Shown here: positions 1 through 7,105 of the stretch, piece by piece
Position numbering within the stretch: the first letter of the stretch is position 1
Layout: each line of letters opens with the position of its first letter
From: Gammaproteobacteria bacterium
GTDB lineage: Bacteria; Pseudomonadota; Gammaproteobacteria; Eutrophobiales; Eutrophobiaceae
Assembly: GCA_018676275.1 (NCBI GenBank)
Contig: JABHFC010000450.1
Span: forward strand, 1 to 11,270
Length of the DNA stretch: 11,270 nucleotides
Direction: 5' to 3'
Notes under the pieces: generated by a model
What the model was told of the DNA's origin: nothing
Databases searched by the model: none
Seen by the model: only the letters and a program-made list of their open reading frames with translations
Position numbers and translations under genes: made by a program

Positions 1-570
1 TATTCCTTCGGGAGTAGATACAAGAATATGGGCCAGACTGTATTCTGTTTCTATTTCGCCCTGATGTTCCTTATTGTCCAGAAAATTTTTGATTTCACGT
101 TCTGTAACAGTGATGCGATTGTCCACTTGCCTTTGGCGAAGGCGGGAAGTCAAAATTTCATGGCGAATATCTTCTCTGAATTTTTCATAGCTGTAACCGT
201 CACTCTCAAGGATTTTCCTGAACTCGGCCAGACTCAATTTGTTCTCAGCAGCAATATTACTAATGGTGCGGTTTAAGGATTCATCGTCAACGCGGATCCC
301 AGTGTTCTCCGCCATCTGTATCTGAAGTTTGGATAAAATCAGTCGATCCAGTACCTGTTTTTCCAGTATAGATGTGGGTGGAAGTGACGTACCTTGTTCA
401 TTTAATTGGCTTTTTACCGTCCTGACTTTTTCGTCAAGTTCACTTTTCATAACCACATCATCGTTAATTACAGCAATAATGCGGTCTAATTCCACGGCGG
501 CCTGACTAGATTGAAGCAAGCAGAGGCAGCCAACTATAGTTGCAAGTGACTGAAAAATGCGTTTTTGCAT
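1..570 (-). CDS. surA: SurA periplasmic chaperone / peptidyl-prolyl isomerase, N-terminal part (runs off left edge)
   Basis: This open frame starts at ATG 570-568 and stays open to the window edge, giving the first 190 residues; family members are about 430. SurA is a periplasmic chaperone that escorts unfolded outer-membrane barrel proteins, LptD among them, to the Bam machinery. Residues 1-24 form a signal peptide (basic MQKR, hydrophobic core, SSQA before the cut). The mature start AVELDRIIAVINDDVVMKSE is the classic opening of the SurA N-terminal chaperone domain, which continues as charged helices to about residue 165. EYSLAHILVSTPEG (177-189) is the start of the first parvulin domain; the rest is outside the window. 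It lies 4 bases downstream of the lptD stop with only a weak TGGA ribosome site, so translational coupling to lptD is likely. lptD-surA adjacency is standard in gammaproteobacteria, usually followed by pdxA and rsmA, which cannot be seen here. Confidence 0.97.
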   Translation of the reverse strand, partial: MQKRIFQSLATIVGCLCLLQSSQAAVELDRIIAVINDDVVMKSELDEKVRTVKSQLNEQGTSLPPTSILEKQVLDRLILSKLQIQMAENTGIRVDDESLNRTISNIAAENKLSLAEFRKILESDGYSYEKFREDIRHEILTSRLRQRQVDNRITVTEREIKNFLDNKEHQGEIETEYSLAHILVSTPEGI

Positions 571-574
571 AGGC

Positions 575-2908
575 TTAAAATCCACGTTTATATCCTGGTA
601 TTTGCTGAGTTAGAAAGTCTACCGTCAACTGCCCCACTCCGGCTAGTCCTTTTAGCTCAAATTGCAGAAAAAATCCGGTCTGAAAGTCTCCATTAATGTT
701 TGTCAGGAAGCGCCGTCCAACAGCTCGAAATGCCCAGCAACAGCTGTTGTATTCGACACCACCAAACATTTCAATTGACTTTTTCCTGGGCAAGTCGTAA
801 TTCCAGCGACCAATTACATTCCAATCCTTGCCCAGTGGCCAGCTAAAGGACGCATCGGTTTGTTCGATACTGGTATTGGCAACACCAATGATACCGGATG
901 GCACTCTGACTACCCTGTAATTCAGATTCAAGACTTTATCTTGTGAGGGTCGATATTGAGCACTTACAGTAAATTTACGGGTGATTTTATTTTCATAGTC
1001 CCACTGATAATTACCCCTTACGGCCATATGTCTGAATGGTGTCAGGCTGTATTCAACAATAATTGGTGAGTAGGCTTCTGTTTTAATTGCATGACCGGGT
1101 AAGATAATTTCGCGATCTTCGAGAAAAAAAGCCTGGCCAAGAGTAGCATGGCCTCGAATATATGTGCCGTGAATATTAAATCTGGAAGTTAGCGATAGAG
1201 TTACCTGATTCGAGTCTCCCATACGATCCGGTCCACTAAAGCGATCTTCATAAAATAGTATTGAATGAGATGATGAGAGATCATAAATACTCGTATCAAA
1301 AACAGGTAAGTCACTTTGGTCTTCTTTTGGTACGTAAAGATAAAAAAGCCGGGGTTCAAGAGTTTGAGAATAAGTGCGATCCAGAAATTTTCCTTTCTTA
1401 TCAAAATACAAACCACTGTCGAGACTAAAAACGGGCAACACTCTGTTTGGTGATTTCTTGAACCTATTGTTTTTGTTCAACTGGTATTGAGTATAACGTA
1501 AGCCCACTTTTGGCTTTACATAGCCGGATATTGACTGCATCGGATAGGTGACTGAAGGAAAAAGATCTAAACGAAAACCTTCAACGTTGTTCAAAAGTGG
1601 ATCGTTTCCTCTCTGAAAATAAACCATCTCGCTTTTTAAGTGATAATTTAAAGCATCATTTTTCGCTATAGAGTTGGCATTAAACAAAATACGGGGTAAA
1701 CGTTTGTATGGTCGAGAGGTTATCGGTAGGCTTTCATTAACAATCTGGAAGTCCTGAACGTTAGTGTATAAATTCCAGTTGTAGTTGCTATTGCGACCTG
1801 CCAGTGAAAAGTTAGCGTGACGCTCCAGGTACTGAATACTGGTTGCGGTTAAAGTACCACCAAAATCCTCAAAGTAGCTTTTATCTGAAACACGCTTATA
1901 AAGTACATCCAGGCGACCGTTTCCAAACAATCTTTGAGAATGCTCAAAATTAATTGAATGTCGATCCTGTCCCTGGAACTGATCATCACCGGGTAGATAA
2001 TCCACATTCAAGGTGCCACTACCGGATTTCAATAAATATCGAAATTCACCCATTCCCATCAGGCCACTGTCAGCCATATATCGGGGAGTAAATGTCGCGT
2101 CCATATTTGGTGCTATGTTCCAGTAATAAGGCGCGCGAAACTCAAGACCATTACGGGAGCTACTGCCATAGCTTGGCATCAAAAAGCCACTTTTTCTTTG
2201 TGCATCCAGAGGAAAGGACATATAGGGGGTATAAAAAACCGGCACATCCTTTATTTTTAGCACGGCATGTTTTGCCGTACCGCGTGCGGTCTCATGATTC
2301 AGGGTCAGCGATTTAGCTGTAATTTTCCATATATTTGTGGATAGATCCCAGACTGTTTTTTGTGGCTCGCAGGTTGAAAAATCAATGTTCTTACCCTGGG
2401 TCAGAGTCCCCACGTCAACAAACAATTCGTCTGCATAACCACGGGCCCAGTTGCTCAGCAATTTGTAGTTCGCATTCTGAAAAACGCCTGTACCGTTATC
2501 CAGATCCAGATGTGCTGTGGGCGCTTTCAGGTAGAGAGATTCATCCCAGTAATTGACATCACCATCGAGATCGACATTTTCTTGCGGTGTGTAATAGTCA
2601 ACTATATCGGCTTTTGCCTGTTGTTGATCCTTCTTTAGCTCGACATTACCTTCAAGATGAGAATGTCCTTCTTCAACGAGGTCTACGGTATCGGCCGTTA
2701 TATGAATATCTCCGGGTTCCAGCTTGTCCTCCACCAGAGGACGTTGTGGAACGCCGAGACCACCAGGACATAAGGCCGGATCCAGAGGGATACTGATAAA
2801 ACTGGTTTCCTGTGCCCAGCTATTTGCAGAGAAAAGGAGGACTATTAGCAGAGCCAGTTTGCCTGGCATAAGGTTGAAAAAATATGGAATCTCTTGTTTA
2901 AAGCTCAT
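575..2908 (-). CDS. lptD: LPS-assembly outer-membrane protein LptD
   Basis: LptD is the outer-membrane barrel that, plugged by the lipoprotein LptE, takes LPS from the periplasmic LptA bridge and inserts it into the outer leaflet. The 777-residue product matches the usual length (about 780). A signal peptide ends near residue 32 (SANSWA before QE). Residues about 60-200 are the LptA-like jellyroll (DIHITADTVDL, HLEGNVEL). The rest is the large barrel, with family signatures YMSFPLDAQRKSGFLMPSYG (229-248), EDRFSGPDRMGDSNQVT and NSCCWAFR. There are exactly four cysteines, C47, C180, C723 and C724, the pattern that forms the two long-range disulfides of mature LptD. The barrel ends in an aromatic residue (GYKRGF). 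Start choice is uncertain: neither ATG 2908 nor the in-frame ATG at residue 14, which would still leave a good signal peptide, has a clear ribosome site. It lies 191 bases after yhbY, with possible promoters of its own in that gap. Confidence 0.98.
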   Translation of the reverse strand: MSFKQEIPYFFNLMPGKLALLIVLLFSANSWAQETSFISIPLDPALCPGGLGVPQRPLVEDKLEPGDIHITADTVDLVEEGHSHLEGNVELKKDQQQAKADIVDYYTPQENVDLDGDVNYWDESLYLKAPTAHLDLDNGTGVFQNANYKLLSNWARGYADELFVDVGTLTQGKNIDFSTCEPQKTVWDLSTNIWKITAKSLTLNHETARGTAKHAVLKIKDVPVFYTPYMSFPLDAQRKSGFLMPSYGSSSRNGLEFRAPYYWNIAPNMDATFTPRYMADSGLMGMGEFRYLLKSGSGTLNVDYLPGDDQFQGQDRHSINFEHSQRLFGNGRLDVLYKRVSDKSYFEDFGGTLTATSIQYLERHANFSLAGRNSNYNWNLYTNVQDFQIVNESLPITSRPYKRLPRILFNANSIAKNDALNYHLKSEMVYFQRGNDPLLNNVEGFRLDLFPSVTYPMQSISGYVKPKVGLRYTQYQLNKNNRFKKSPNRVLPVFSLDSGLYFDKKGKFLDRTYSQTLEPRLFYLYVPKEDQSDLPVFDTSIYDLSSSHSILFYEDRFSGPDRMGDSNQVTLSLTSRFNIHGTYIRGHATLGQAFFLEDREIILPGHAIKTEAYSPIIVEYSLTPFRHMAVRGNYQWDYENKITRKFTVSAQYRPSQDKVLNLNYRVVRVPSGIIGVANTSIEQTDASFSWPLGKDWNVIGRWNYDLPRKKSIEMFGGVEYNSCCWAFRAVGRRFLTNINGDFQTGFFLQFELKGLAGVGQLTVDFLTQQIPGYKRGF

Positions 2909-2943
2909 CAGCGCCGAATATCTATTTCTTGAATTTTAATGGG

Positions 2944-2970
2944 ATTGTATGAGCCATCCATAATCATCAA
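2944..2970 (-). promoter_or_regulatory. Candidate sigma-70 promoter for lptD (proximal)
   Basis: Read on the minus strand, TACAAT (2949-2944, 5 of 6 to consensus) lies 15 bases after TTGATG (2970-2965, TTGA conserved). The spacing is shorter than the preferred 17, so the call is weak. Initiation would fall near 2937, roughly 30 bases before the lptD ATG. Confidence 0.25.
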
Positions 2971-3016
2971 ATGTCCAGATCGCCATGTATTATGCCGGTT
3001 TCGGGAGATATATTAC

Positions 3017-3045
3017 ATTGTATCAGGGTGTTTGTATGAAATTAA
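3017..3045 (-). promoter_or_regulatory. Candidate sigma-70 promoter for lptD (distal)
   Basis: Read on the minus strand, TACAAT (3022-3017, 5 of 6) follows TTAATT (3045-3040, 3 of 6) with the ideal 17-base spacer. The -35 box is poor, so the evidence is the -10 box, the spacing and the position in the only gap upstream of lptD. Confidence 0.25.
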
Positions 3046-3099
3046 TCCTGTAACAGGCACCAGCATTACTAATTCAGACATTTTTGCCTGCCTCACTAC

Positions 3100-3396
3100 T
3101 TATTTTTTCGGAAATACTATAACCGGATGCTCAGTATTCCGTCGGAATACTGTAGCAGTGTTTCCTATTTTTTTAATAAGCTCAGCACCTGTTTTGTCAC
3201 AAATTTCAGCAGTTACTTTTTCTCTTTCTTCGCGGTCACCTACACGAATCTTTATTTTGAGCAACTCATGATGACTGAGCGCATTTTCTAATTCCTCCAG
3301 AACGTTATCGGTCAAGCCATGTTGTCCGATCCAGATGACTGGTTTACTGTCATGTGCAAGTGAGCGAAGATACTTTTTTTGTTCTTTTTTGATCAT
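3100..3396 (-). CDS. yhbY: YhbY family CRM-domain RNA-binding protein
   Basis: The 98-residue product is a complete single CRM (chloroplast RNA splicing and ribosome maturation) domain. In E. coli YhbY associates with pre-50S ribosomal subunits and is thought to act in ribosome assembly. Visible family marks are KKYLRSLAHDSKPVIWIGQH (8-27) containing the RNA-binding G-x-x-G loop GQHG (24-27), then GLTDNVLEEL, ALSHHELLKIKI, and ETGA-like KTGAELIKKIGNTATVFRRN. Length agrees with the E. coli protein (97). It starts 17 bases after the rsxG tandem stop codons and has only a weak ribosome site, so it is probably co-transcribed with rsx. The position is odd: in Escherichia and many relatives yhbY stands next to rlmE (rrmJ)-ftsH, and the gene expected after rsxG is rsxE. 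A strong inverted repeat lies in the 3' part of the reading frame (3132-3152). Confidence 0.95.
   Translation of the reverse strand: MIKKEQKKYLRSLAHDSKPVIWIGQHGLTDNVLEELENALSHHELLKIKIRVGDREEREKVTAEICDKTGAELIKKIGNTATVFRRNTEHPVIVFPKK
3132..3152. repeat. Perfect 9-bp inverted repeat with 3-base loop inside yhbY
   Basis: CAGTATTCC (3132-3140), loop GTC, GGAATACTG (3144-3152) form a perfect 9-base-pair stem. It lies about 30 bases before the yhbY stop and encodes the TVFRRNT stretch. There is no following U-run, so it does not look like an intrinsic terminator. It would fold in the yhbY mRNA. Confidence 0.6.
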
Positions 3397-3413
3397 TTTG
3401 TGTGCTTATCTTA

Positions 3414-4007
3414 TTAGTTATAAAGACTATCCCGGTTAACTTCATAGAAGTCGAGGGTATTTTTTACCGCATTGATGACGTTGCGTGGACTAATCGTTGC
3501 ACCACTTAACTGATCAAATTCACCGTCATCGTTTGTAACTGCCCAGGCAGTATCCTGAGTGTTATCTAATGAACGATTGTCAAAGTTATTTATCCAGTCG
3601 GAGTTAAGCTGGTCAATATTATCACCCAGGTCTACTGTTTCGTGTTGCTCAATAATTCTCACGCCGATTATTACCCCTTCATAAGAAAGACCAATTGCCA
3701 TTTTTATAGTGTCTTTATACCCCATAGTCGAAACTGGCATAAATACCAGACCGACATTGTCAGCATTAAACCTGGCCCGATAAACTGTAGTTGATAGCTC
3801 GGCTATATCCATTCGGTCATTATACAAGTCATTGTCGTAAGTCAGAGGCATAACGGCTTCAATCATTTCAATTGCAGTAGCATGCTTATTAAGATCTATC
3901 TGATCACTTGTAAGCCTGTTAGCAACAAAAATTATAATGCAACCAACCAGTGCAATAATAAATACGGGAATCAGGCTCTGTTGACGATTTTTCTTTTTCT
4001 CAATCAT
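3414..4007 (-). CDS. rsxG: Rnf/Rsx electron transport complex subunit G (covalent FMN protein)
   Basis: RsxG carries a covalently bound FMN on the periplasmic side of the inner membrane and passes electrons within the Rnf/Rsx complex. The 197-residue product has one N-terminal transmembrane segment (about 12-31) after a KKK-rich start, then the FMN-binding domain. The attachment motif is S-G-A-T at 168-171, with Thr171 as the expected phosphoester site, in a well-conserved setting (DDGEFDQLSGATISPR). Two motifs depart from the family as I know it: GYKD where GYGG is usual, and ETVDLGD where ETPGLGD is usual. It overlaps the end of rsxD by ATGA and has the best ribosome site of the cluster (GAGGTG, 5-6 bases before the ATG). 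It ends in tandem TAA TAA. It is the last recognisable rsx gene here; rsxE would be expected next but is not present. Confidence 0.96.
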   Translation of the reverse strand: MIEKKKNRQQSLIPVFIIALVGCIIIFVANRLTSDQIDLNKHATAIEMIEAVMPLTYDNDLYNDRMDIAELSTTVYRARFNADNVGLVFMPVSTMGYKDTIKMAIGLSYEGVIIGVRIIEQHETVDLGDNIDQLNSDWINNFDNRSLDNTQDTAWAVTNDDGEFDQLSGATISPRNVINAVKNTLDFYEVNRDSLYN

Positions 4008-5029
4008 GAGCCCACCTCACCGACCACTTTGGGTCGGGTGTAATGATCAATTACAGGGACACAGGCATTTGCAAGCAAAACAGCAAACGCTATTCCGTCA
4101 GGGTAGGCTCCCCAGCAACGAATAATGTAGGCCAACACCCCAATAAGACAACCATAGAGCAGGCGACCGAAAGGCGTGGTGGAAGCTGTGACAGGATCAG
4201 TCGCAATAAAAAATGCACAAAGTAGCGTACCTCCACTGCATAAATGAAATAAAGGGGATGCATAGACATCACTGTCATATGTATTAAAGATCATGCTGAT
4301 GCCTAGCATGCTAATGAGAACAGCCAATGGGATCTGCCACTTGATTACACGCAACACAAGTAAACCGATACCTCCCAGCATAAAACCTATGCTAATCCAT
4401 TCCCAACCAGCGCCGGCGAAATGACCAAACATCGGTTCAATTCGAATTTCGGAAACCATGTTCATCATTCCCAATTGAGATTTCATCTGGGATAAGGCAG
4501 TAGCGCCGCTCAAAGCATCTAAACTTGAATCTCCGTTGCTGAATATAATCGATATATAATCCGACAATGCGGGAGAAGTGTTCGCTACTTCGGGCGAGGC
4601 AGGCCAACTGTTCATTTGTGCTGGGAAGCAAAGCAACACAAAAACGTAGCCAGCCATGGCCGGGTTAAAGGGGTTATAACCCAAGCCTCCATAAAGGTGC
4701 TTTGCGATAATTATCGCAAATGCTATTCCACTAAGAGTAATCCACCAGTTAGTAAATGGAGAAAGACATAAAGCAAATAATAAACCGGTAACAATGGCAC
4801 TGCCATCCTTTAGAAAAAGTTCAACAGGACGCTTTCGCATTTTGAGCATGAGATACTCAATAGCAATAGCGAAGCCGACAGCCAACATACACTGAATAAG
4901 AATTCCCGCACCAAAAAACCAGACATATGCAAGCAAACCAGGCAAAAGCGCCAAACACACACGAAACATCATTACAGATACTGAAGACCCATCATGCTTA
5001 TGAGGTGAACTGATAAATTGCTCAGTCAT
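4004..5029 (-). CDS. rsxD: Rnf/Rsx electron transport complex subunit D (membrane FMN protein)
   Basis: RsxD is the multi-spanning membrane subunit carrying a second covalent FMN and is homologous to NqrB. The 341 residues show about nine or ten hydrophobic segments. Family signatures are DGSAIVTGLLFALCLSP (75-91), KHLYGGLGYNPFNPAMAGY (110-128), and near the end ATDPVTASTT and YPDGIAFAVLLAN. The FMN attachment motif is S-G-A-T at 174-177, with Thr177 matching the flavinylated Thr of E. coli RsxD. Length is close to the E. coli protein (352). Its start lies within the rsxC end (8-base overlap) and its stop overlaps the rsxG start, so it is translated as part of the cluster. No key residue appears missing. 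Confidence 0.98.
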   Translation of the reverse strand: MTEQFISSPHKHDGSSVSVMMFRVCLALLPGLLAYVWFFGAGILIQCMLAVGFAIAIEYLMLKMRKRPVELFLKDGSAIVTGLLFALCLSPFTNWWITLSGIAFAIIIAKHLYGGLGYNPFNPAMAGYVFVLLCFPAQMNSWPASPEVANTSPALSDYISIIFSNGDSSLDALSGATALSQMKSQLGMMNMVSEIRIEPMFGHFAGAGWEWISIGFMLGGIGLLVLRVIKWQIPLAVLISMLGISMIFNTYDSDVYASPLFHLCSGGTLLCAFFIATDPVTASTTPFGRLLYGCLIGVLAYIIRCWGAYPDGIAFAVLLANACVPVIDHYTRPKVVGEVGS

Positions 5030-6545
5030 CTTTGTTGGTATCTTCTAAGGTTTTTTTATTTAAGGCACGTTTGGCTTTGGATCGCTCAACCGCAGCATTA
5101 ATGTAACTTTGTTTATCTTCTTTCTGATTAGCAATCCTTTTTTCTTCTTTTACACTCTGTTTTTCCCGCTCATCTTTTTGCAATCGTTCATTACGAGCGG
5201 CGAAACGGGCGCTGGCATGATCGGCGCCATCACGACGTCGTTCTTCAGCTGCGATCTGAGATTTTCCGTATCGATAATACTGGACTAGTGGAATATTGCT
5301 CGGACAGACATAAGAACAACAACCGCATTCGATACAGTCAAAAATATGGTGCCTTTGTGATGCTTCCGTATTGTCCGTTTTTGCAAACCAGTAAAGTTGT
5401 TGCGGTAGCAGATTGACTGGACAAACATCGACGCAATTGCCACAGCGAATACAGGGCATCTCAGGTAGGCGCGGTATATTTTCCTGAACAAGAATACAAT
5501 TGGTGGTTTTGATAACTGGCACGTCAGGATTGGTTACGTGCATCCCCATCATTGGCCCGCCGAGTATTACGCGACAGTTCTCGTCTGCTTCGAAATTACA
5601 TGCCTTAATGCAATCCTTAACCGTGGTGCCCAGAAGTACCTGCAGGTTACGGGATTTTTCCACCAGCCCGGTGACCGTGACATAGCGCGAGATTACCGGT
5701 TCGCCACGGGTTACAGCGCGAAAAACTGCGGCGGCAGTGGCAACATTATGCATGACGATACCCGCATGAATAGGTAAGCCGCCACTGGGAACTTCTTTTC
5801 CGGTGAGAACCTGGATTAATTGTTTTTCACCACCGGCAGGATAGCGAGTCGGTACCTTAACCAGCTCAATGTCGTCATCAATTAATTTTTCCAGTTCCGC
5901 ATAGGCCGCTGGCATATCTTCTTCAACAGCGATAACACAGTGTTTTGCCTGGACTGCATGACGAATCATGCGCGTACCTGCAACTACATAACTGGCCTTT
6001 TCCTGAATCAGGCGATCATCACAGGTAATGTAAGGTTCGCATTCGACACCATTAATAATAAGAGTATCAACTGCATTTTCCACGCCCTCGTTGAGTTTGA
6101 CGTGGGCGGGGAAACCGGCTCCACCAAGACCAATAATGCCGCATTCGCGAATAACATCTTGTAGTTCTTTCGGGTCCACGGAAGCATATTCATTAGTTGG
6201 TCTGATATCGAATAACTTATCTTCACCATCAGATTCAATAACAATGCAGGGAGCCTTTAATTCAGAAGGGTGCGGCACAGGATAATCGCCAATATCAATT
6301 ATTTTCCCCGAGGTACTGGCATGCATCGGCACACTGACATAGCCAAAAGCACGAGCGATAGTCTGACCTTTCAAAACCTTGTCGCCAATAGAGACACAGG
6401 GTTGTGACGGAATACCAATATGTTGTTGTAAAGGCAGGATAAGACGTTCCGGCAAAGGGTGAAGTATGGACATCTCCTGATCTGAGAGTGTCTTGAAGGT
6501 AGGCATTTGCAAACCGCCAGGAAAGGAATGCAATTCCCTTGTCAT
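5022..6545 (-). CDS. rsxC: Rnf/Rsx electron transport complex subunit C (NADH-facing Fe-S flavoprotein)
   Basis: RsxC is the cytoplasmic entry point of the complex, related to NuoF; it takes electrons from NADH through FMN to two 4Fe-4S clusters. In the 507-residue product the glycine-rich nucleotide/flavin region is ECGIIGLGGAGFPAHVK (134-150), followed by INGVECEPYITCDDRL and the YPAGGEKQLI segment. The two clusters are bound by C365-C368-C371-C375 and C404-C407-C410-C414, both complete with the trailing Pro. Residues about 430-507 form a highly charged Lys/Glu/Arg tail, likely helical. E. coli RsxC (740 residues) instead has a long Ala-rich repeat tail, so this is a short-tail version as seen in many other bacteria. 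The start overlaps the rsxB stop (ATGA). The N-terminus HSFPGGL is typical of the family, which supports the chosen start. Confidence 0.98.
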   Translation of the reverse strand: MTRELHSFPGGLQMPTFKTLSDQEMSILHPLPERLILPLQQHIGIPSQPCVSIGDKVLKGQTIARAFGYVSVPMHASTSGKIIDIGDYPVPHPSELKAPCIVIESDGEDKLFDIRPTNEYASVDPKELQDVIRECGIIGLGGAGFPAHVKLNEGVENAVDTLIINGVECEPYITCDDRLIQEKASYVVAGTRMIRHAVQAKHCVIAVEEDMPAAYAELEKLIDDDIELVKVPTRYPAGGEKQLIQVLTGKEVPSGGLPIHAGIVMHNVATAAAVFRAVTRGEPVISRYVTVTGLVEKSRNLQVLLGTTVKDCIKACNFEADENCRVILGGPMMGMHVTNPDVPVIKTTNCILVQENIPRLPEMPCIRCGNCVDVCPVNLLPQQLYWFAKTDNTEASQRHHIFDCIECGCCSYVCPSNIPLVQYYRYGKSQIAAEERRRDGADHASARFAARNERLQKDEREKQSVKEEKRIANQKEDKQSYINAAVERSKAKRALNKKTLEDTNKDD

Positions 6546-7105
6546 GTGCTTACTTCAAATTCAGGTTGAGGTTTTGTCCATACCCATTTTTTTATCTCTA
6601 CATTCACAGGCACCAGGCTGATGCAGTCTACGGGACAGGGCGCAATACATAACTCGCAACCAGTGCACGCTTTACTTATTACTGTATGCATTTGTTTTGC
6701 TGCGCCAATAATTGCATCTACAGGACAGGCATTGATGCATTTAACGCAACCAATACAGATTTGTTCATCAATTAAAACCACATGTTGTTGTAATTGTTGC
6801 TCGTGTTCGGATTCCAGCTTTTTCATATCTCTGCCCAACAAGGTAGAAATATTTCTGATTGTTTCATCGCCTCCCGGCGGACAGTTATTAATATCAGCTT
6901 TGCCGCTGGCAATTGCTTCAGCATATGGCTGACAGCCATCATAACTACACTTACCGCATTGTGTTTGCGGTAAAAGTGCGTTGAGTCTCTCTACCAAAGC
7001 GCGTTTACGAAGCGTGGTGTTAGTACGGAAATCAAATGGCATCATTAACCAGGCAAGTAGACAGGCGATCATCGGAATTACAATAATAAATGCGCCTTGT
7101 TCCAT
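6542..7105 (-). CDS. rsxB: Rnf/Rsx electron transport complex subunit B (polyferredoxin)
   Basis: RsxB is a membrane-anchored ferredoxin that relays electrons from RsxC towards the membrane subunits. The 187-residue product has a transmembrane anchor (about 5-23). A 4Fe-4S domain follows with C50, C53, C58 and C75 (QCGKCSYDGCQPYAEAI and NNCPPGG). Then comes a bacterial-type two-cluster ferredoxin with C117-C120-C123-C127 and C147-C150-C153-C157. All twelve expected ligands are present. Its start shares a base with the rsxA stop (TAATG), indicating coupled translation. Length equals that of most gammaproteobacterial RsxB proteins (about 190). Confidence 0.98.
   Translation of the reverse strand: MEQGAFIIVIPMIACLLAWLMMPFDFRTNTTLRKRALVERLNALLPQTQCGKCSYDGCQPYAEAIASGKADINNCPPGGDETIRNISTLLGRDMKKLESEHEQQLQQHVVLIDEQICIGCVKCINACPVDAIIGAAKQMHTVISKACTGCELCIAPCPVDCISLVPVNVEIKKWVWTKPQPEFEVST

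Larger units (their letters stand above)
2909..3099. other. Intergenic region upstream of lptD
   Basis: This is the only sizeable gap inside the minus-strand gene row. It separates the yhbY stop from the lptD start. Two TACAAT hexamers on the minus strand are candidate -10 boxes (annotated separately). No convincing hairpin with a U-run is visible after yhbY, so read-through from the rsx-yhbY genes into lptD is possible. In E. coli lptD is driven partly by sigma-E. The best match here, CGAAACC then TCTGG about 17 bases later, is too poor to annotate. A short 11-base odd palindrome sits at 3047-3057. Confidence 0.6.

Noticed and set aside
28..276. 82-codon plus-strand frame at the left edge
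   Set aside because: It lies wholly opposite the surA reading frame, which gives a clear SurA protein.
2965..3015. Sigma-E promoter for lptD
   Set aside because: The best pair, CGAAACC and TCTGG, misses core -35 and -10 bases, although sigma-E control of lptD is known in E. coli.
3047..3057. Short odd palindrome CCTGTAACAGG, considered as an operator
   Set aside because: Five-base arms with one central base; it does not fit the LexA pattern CTGT-N8-ACAG or another operator I know, and such short palindromes occur by chance.
2939..3271. 110-codon plus-strand frame spanning the lptD upstream gap and antisense to yhbY
   Set aside because: More than half lies opposite the clear yhbY frame, the product resembles nothing I recognise, and there is no good ribosome site; it reads as a shadow.
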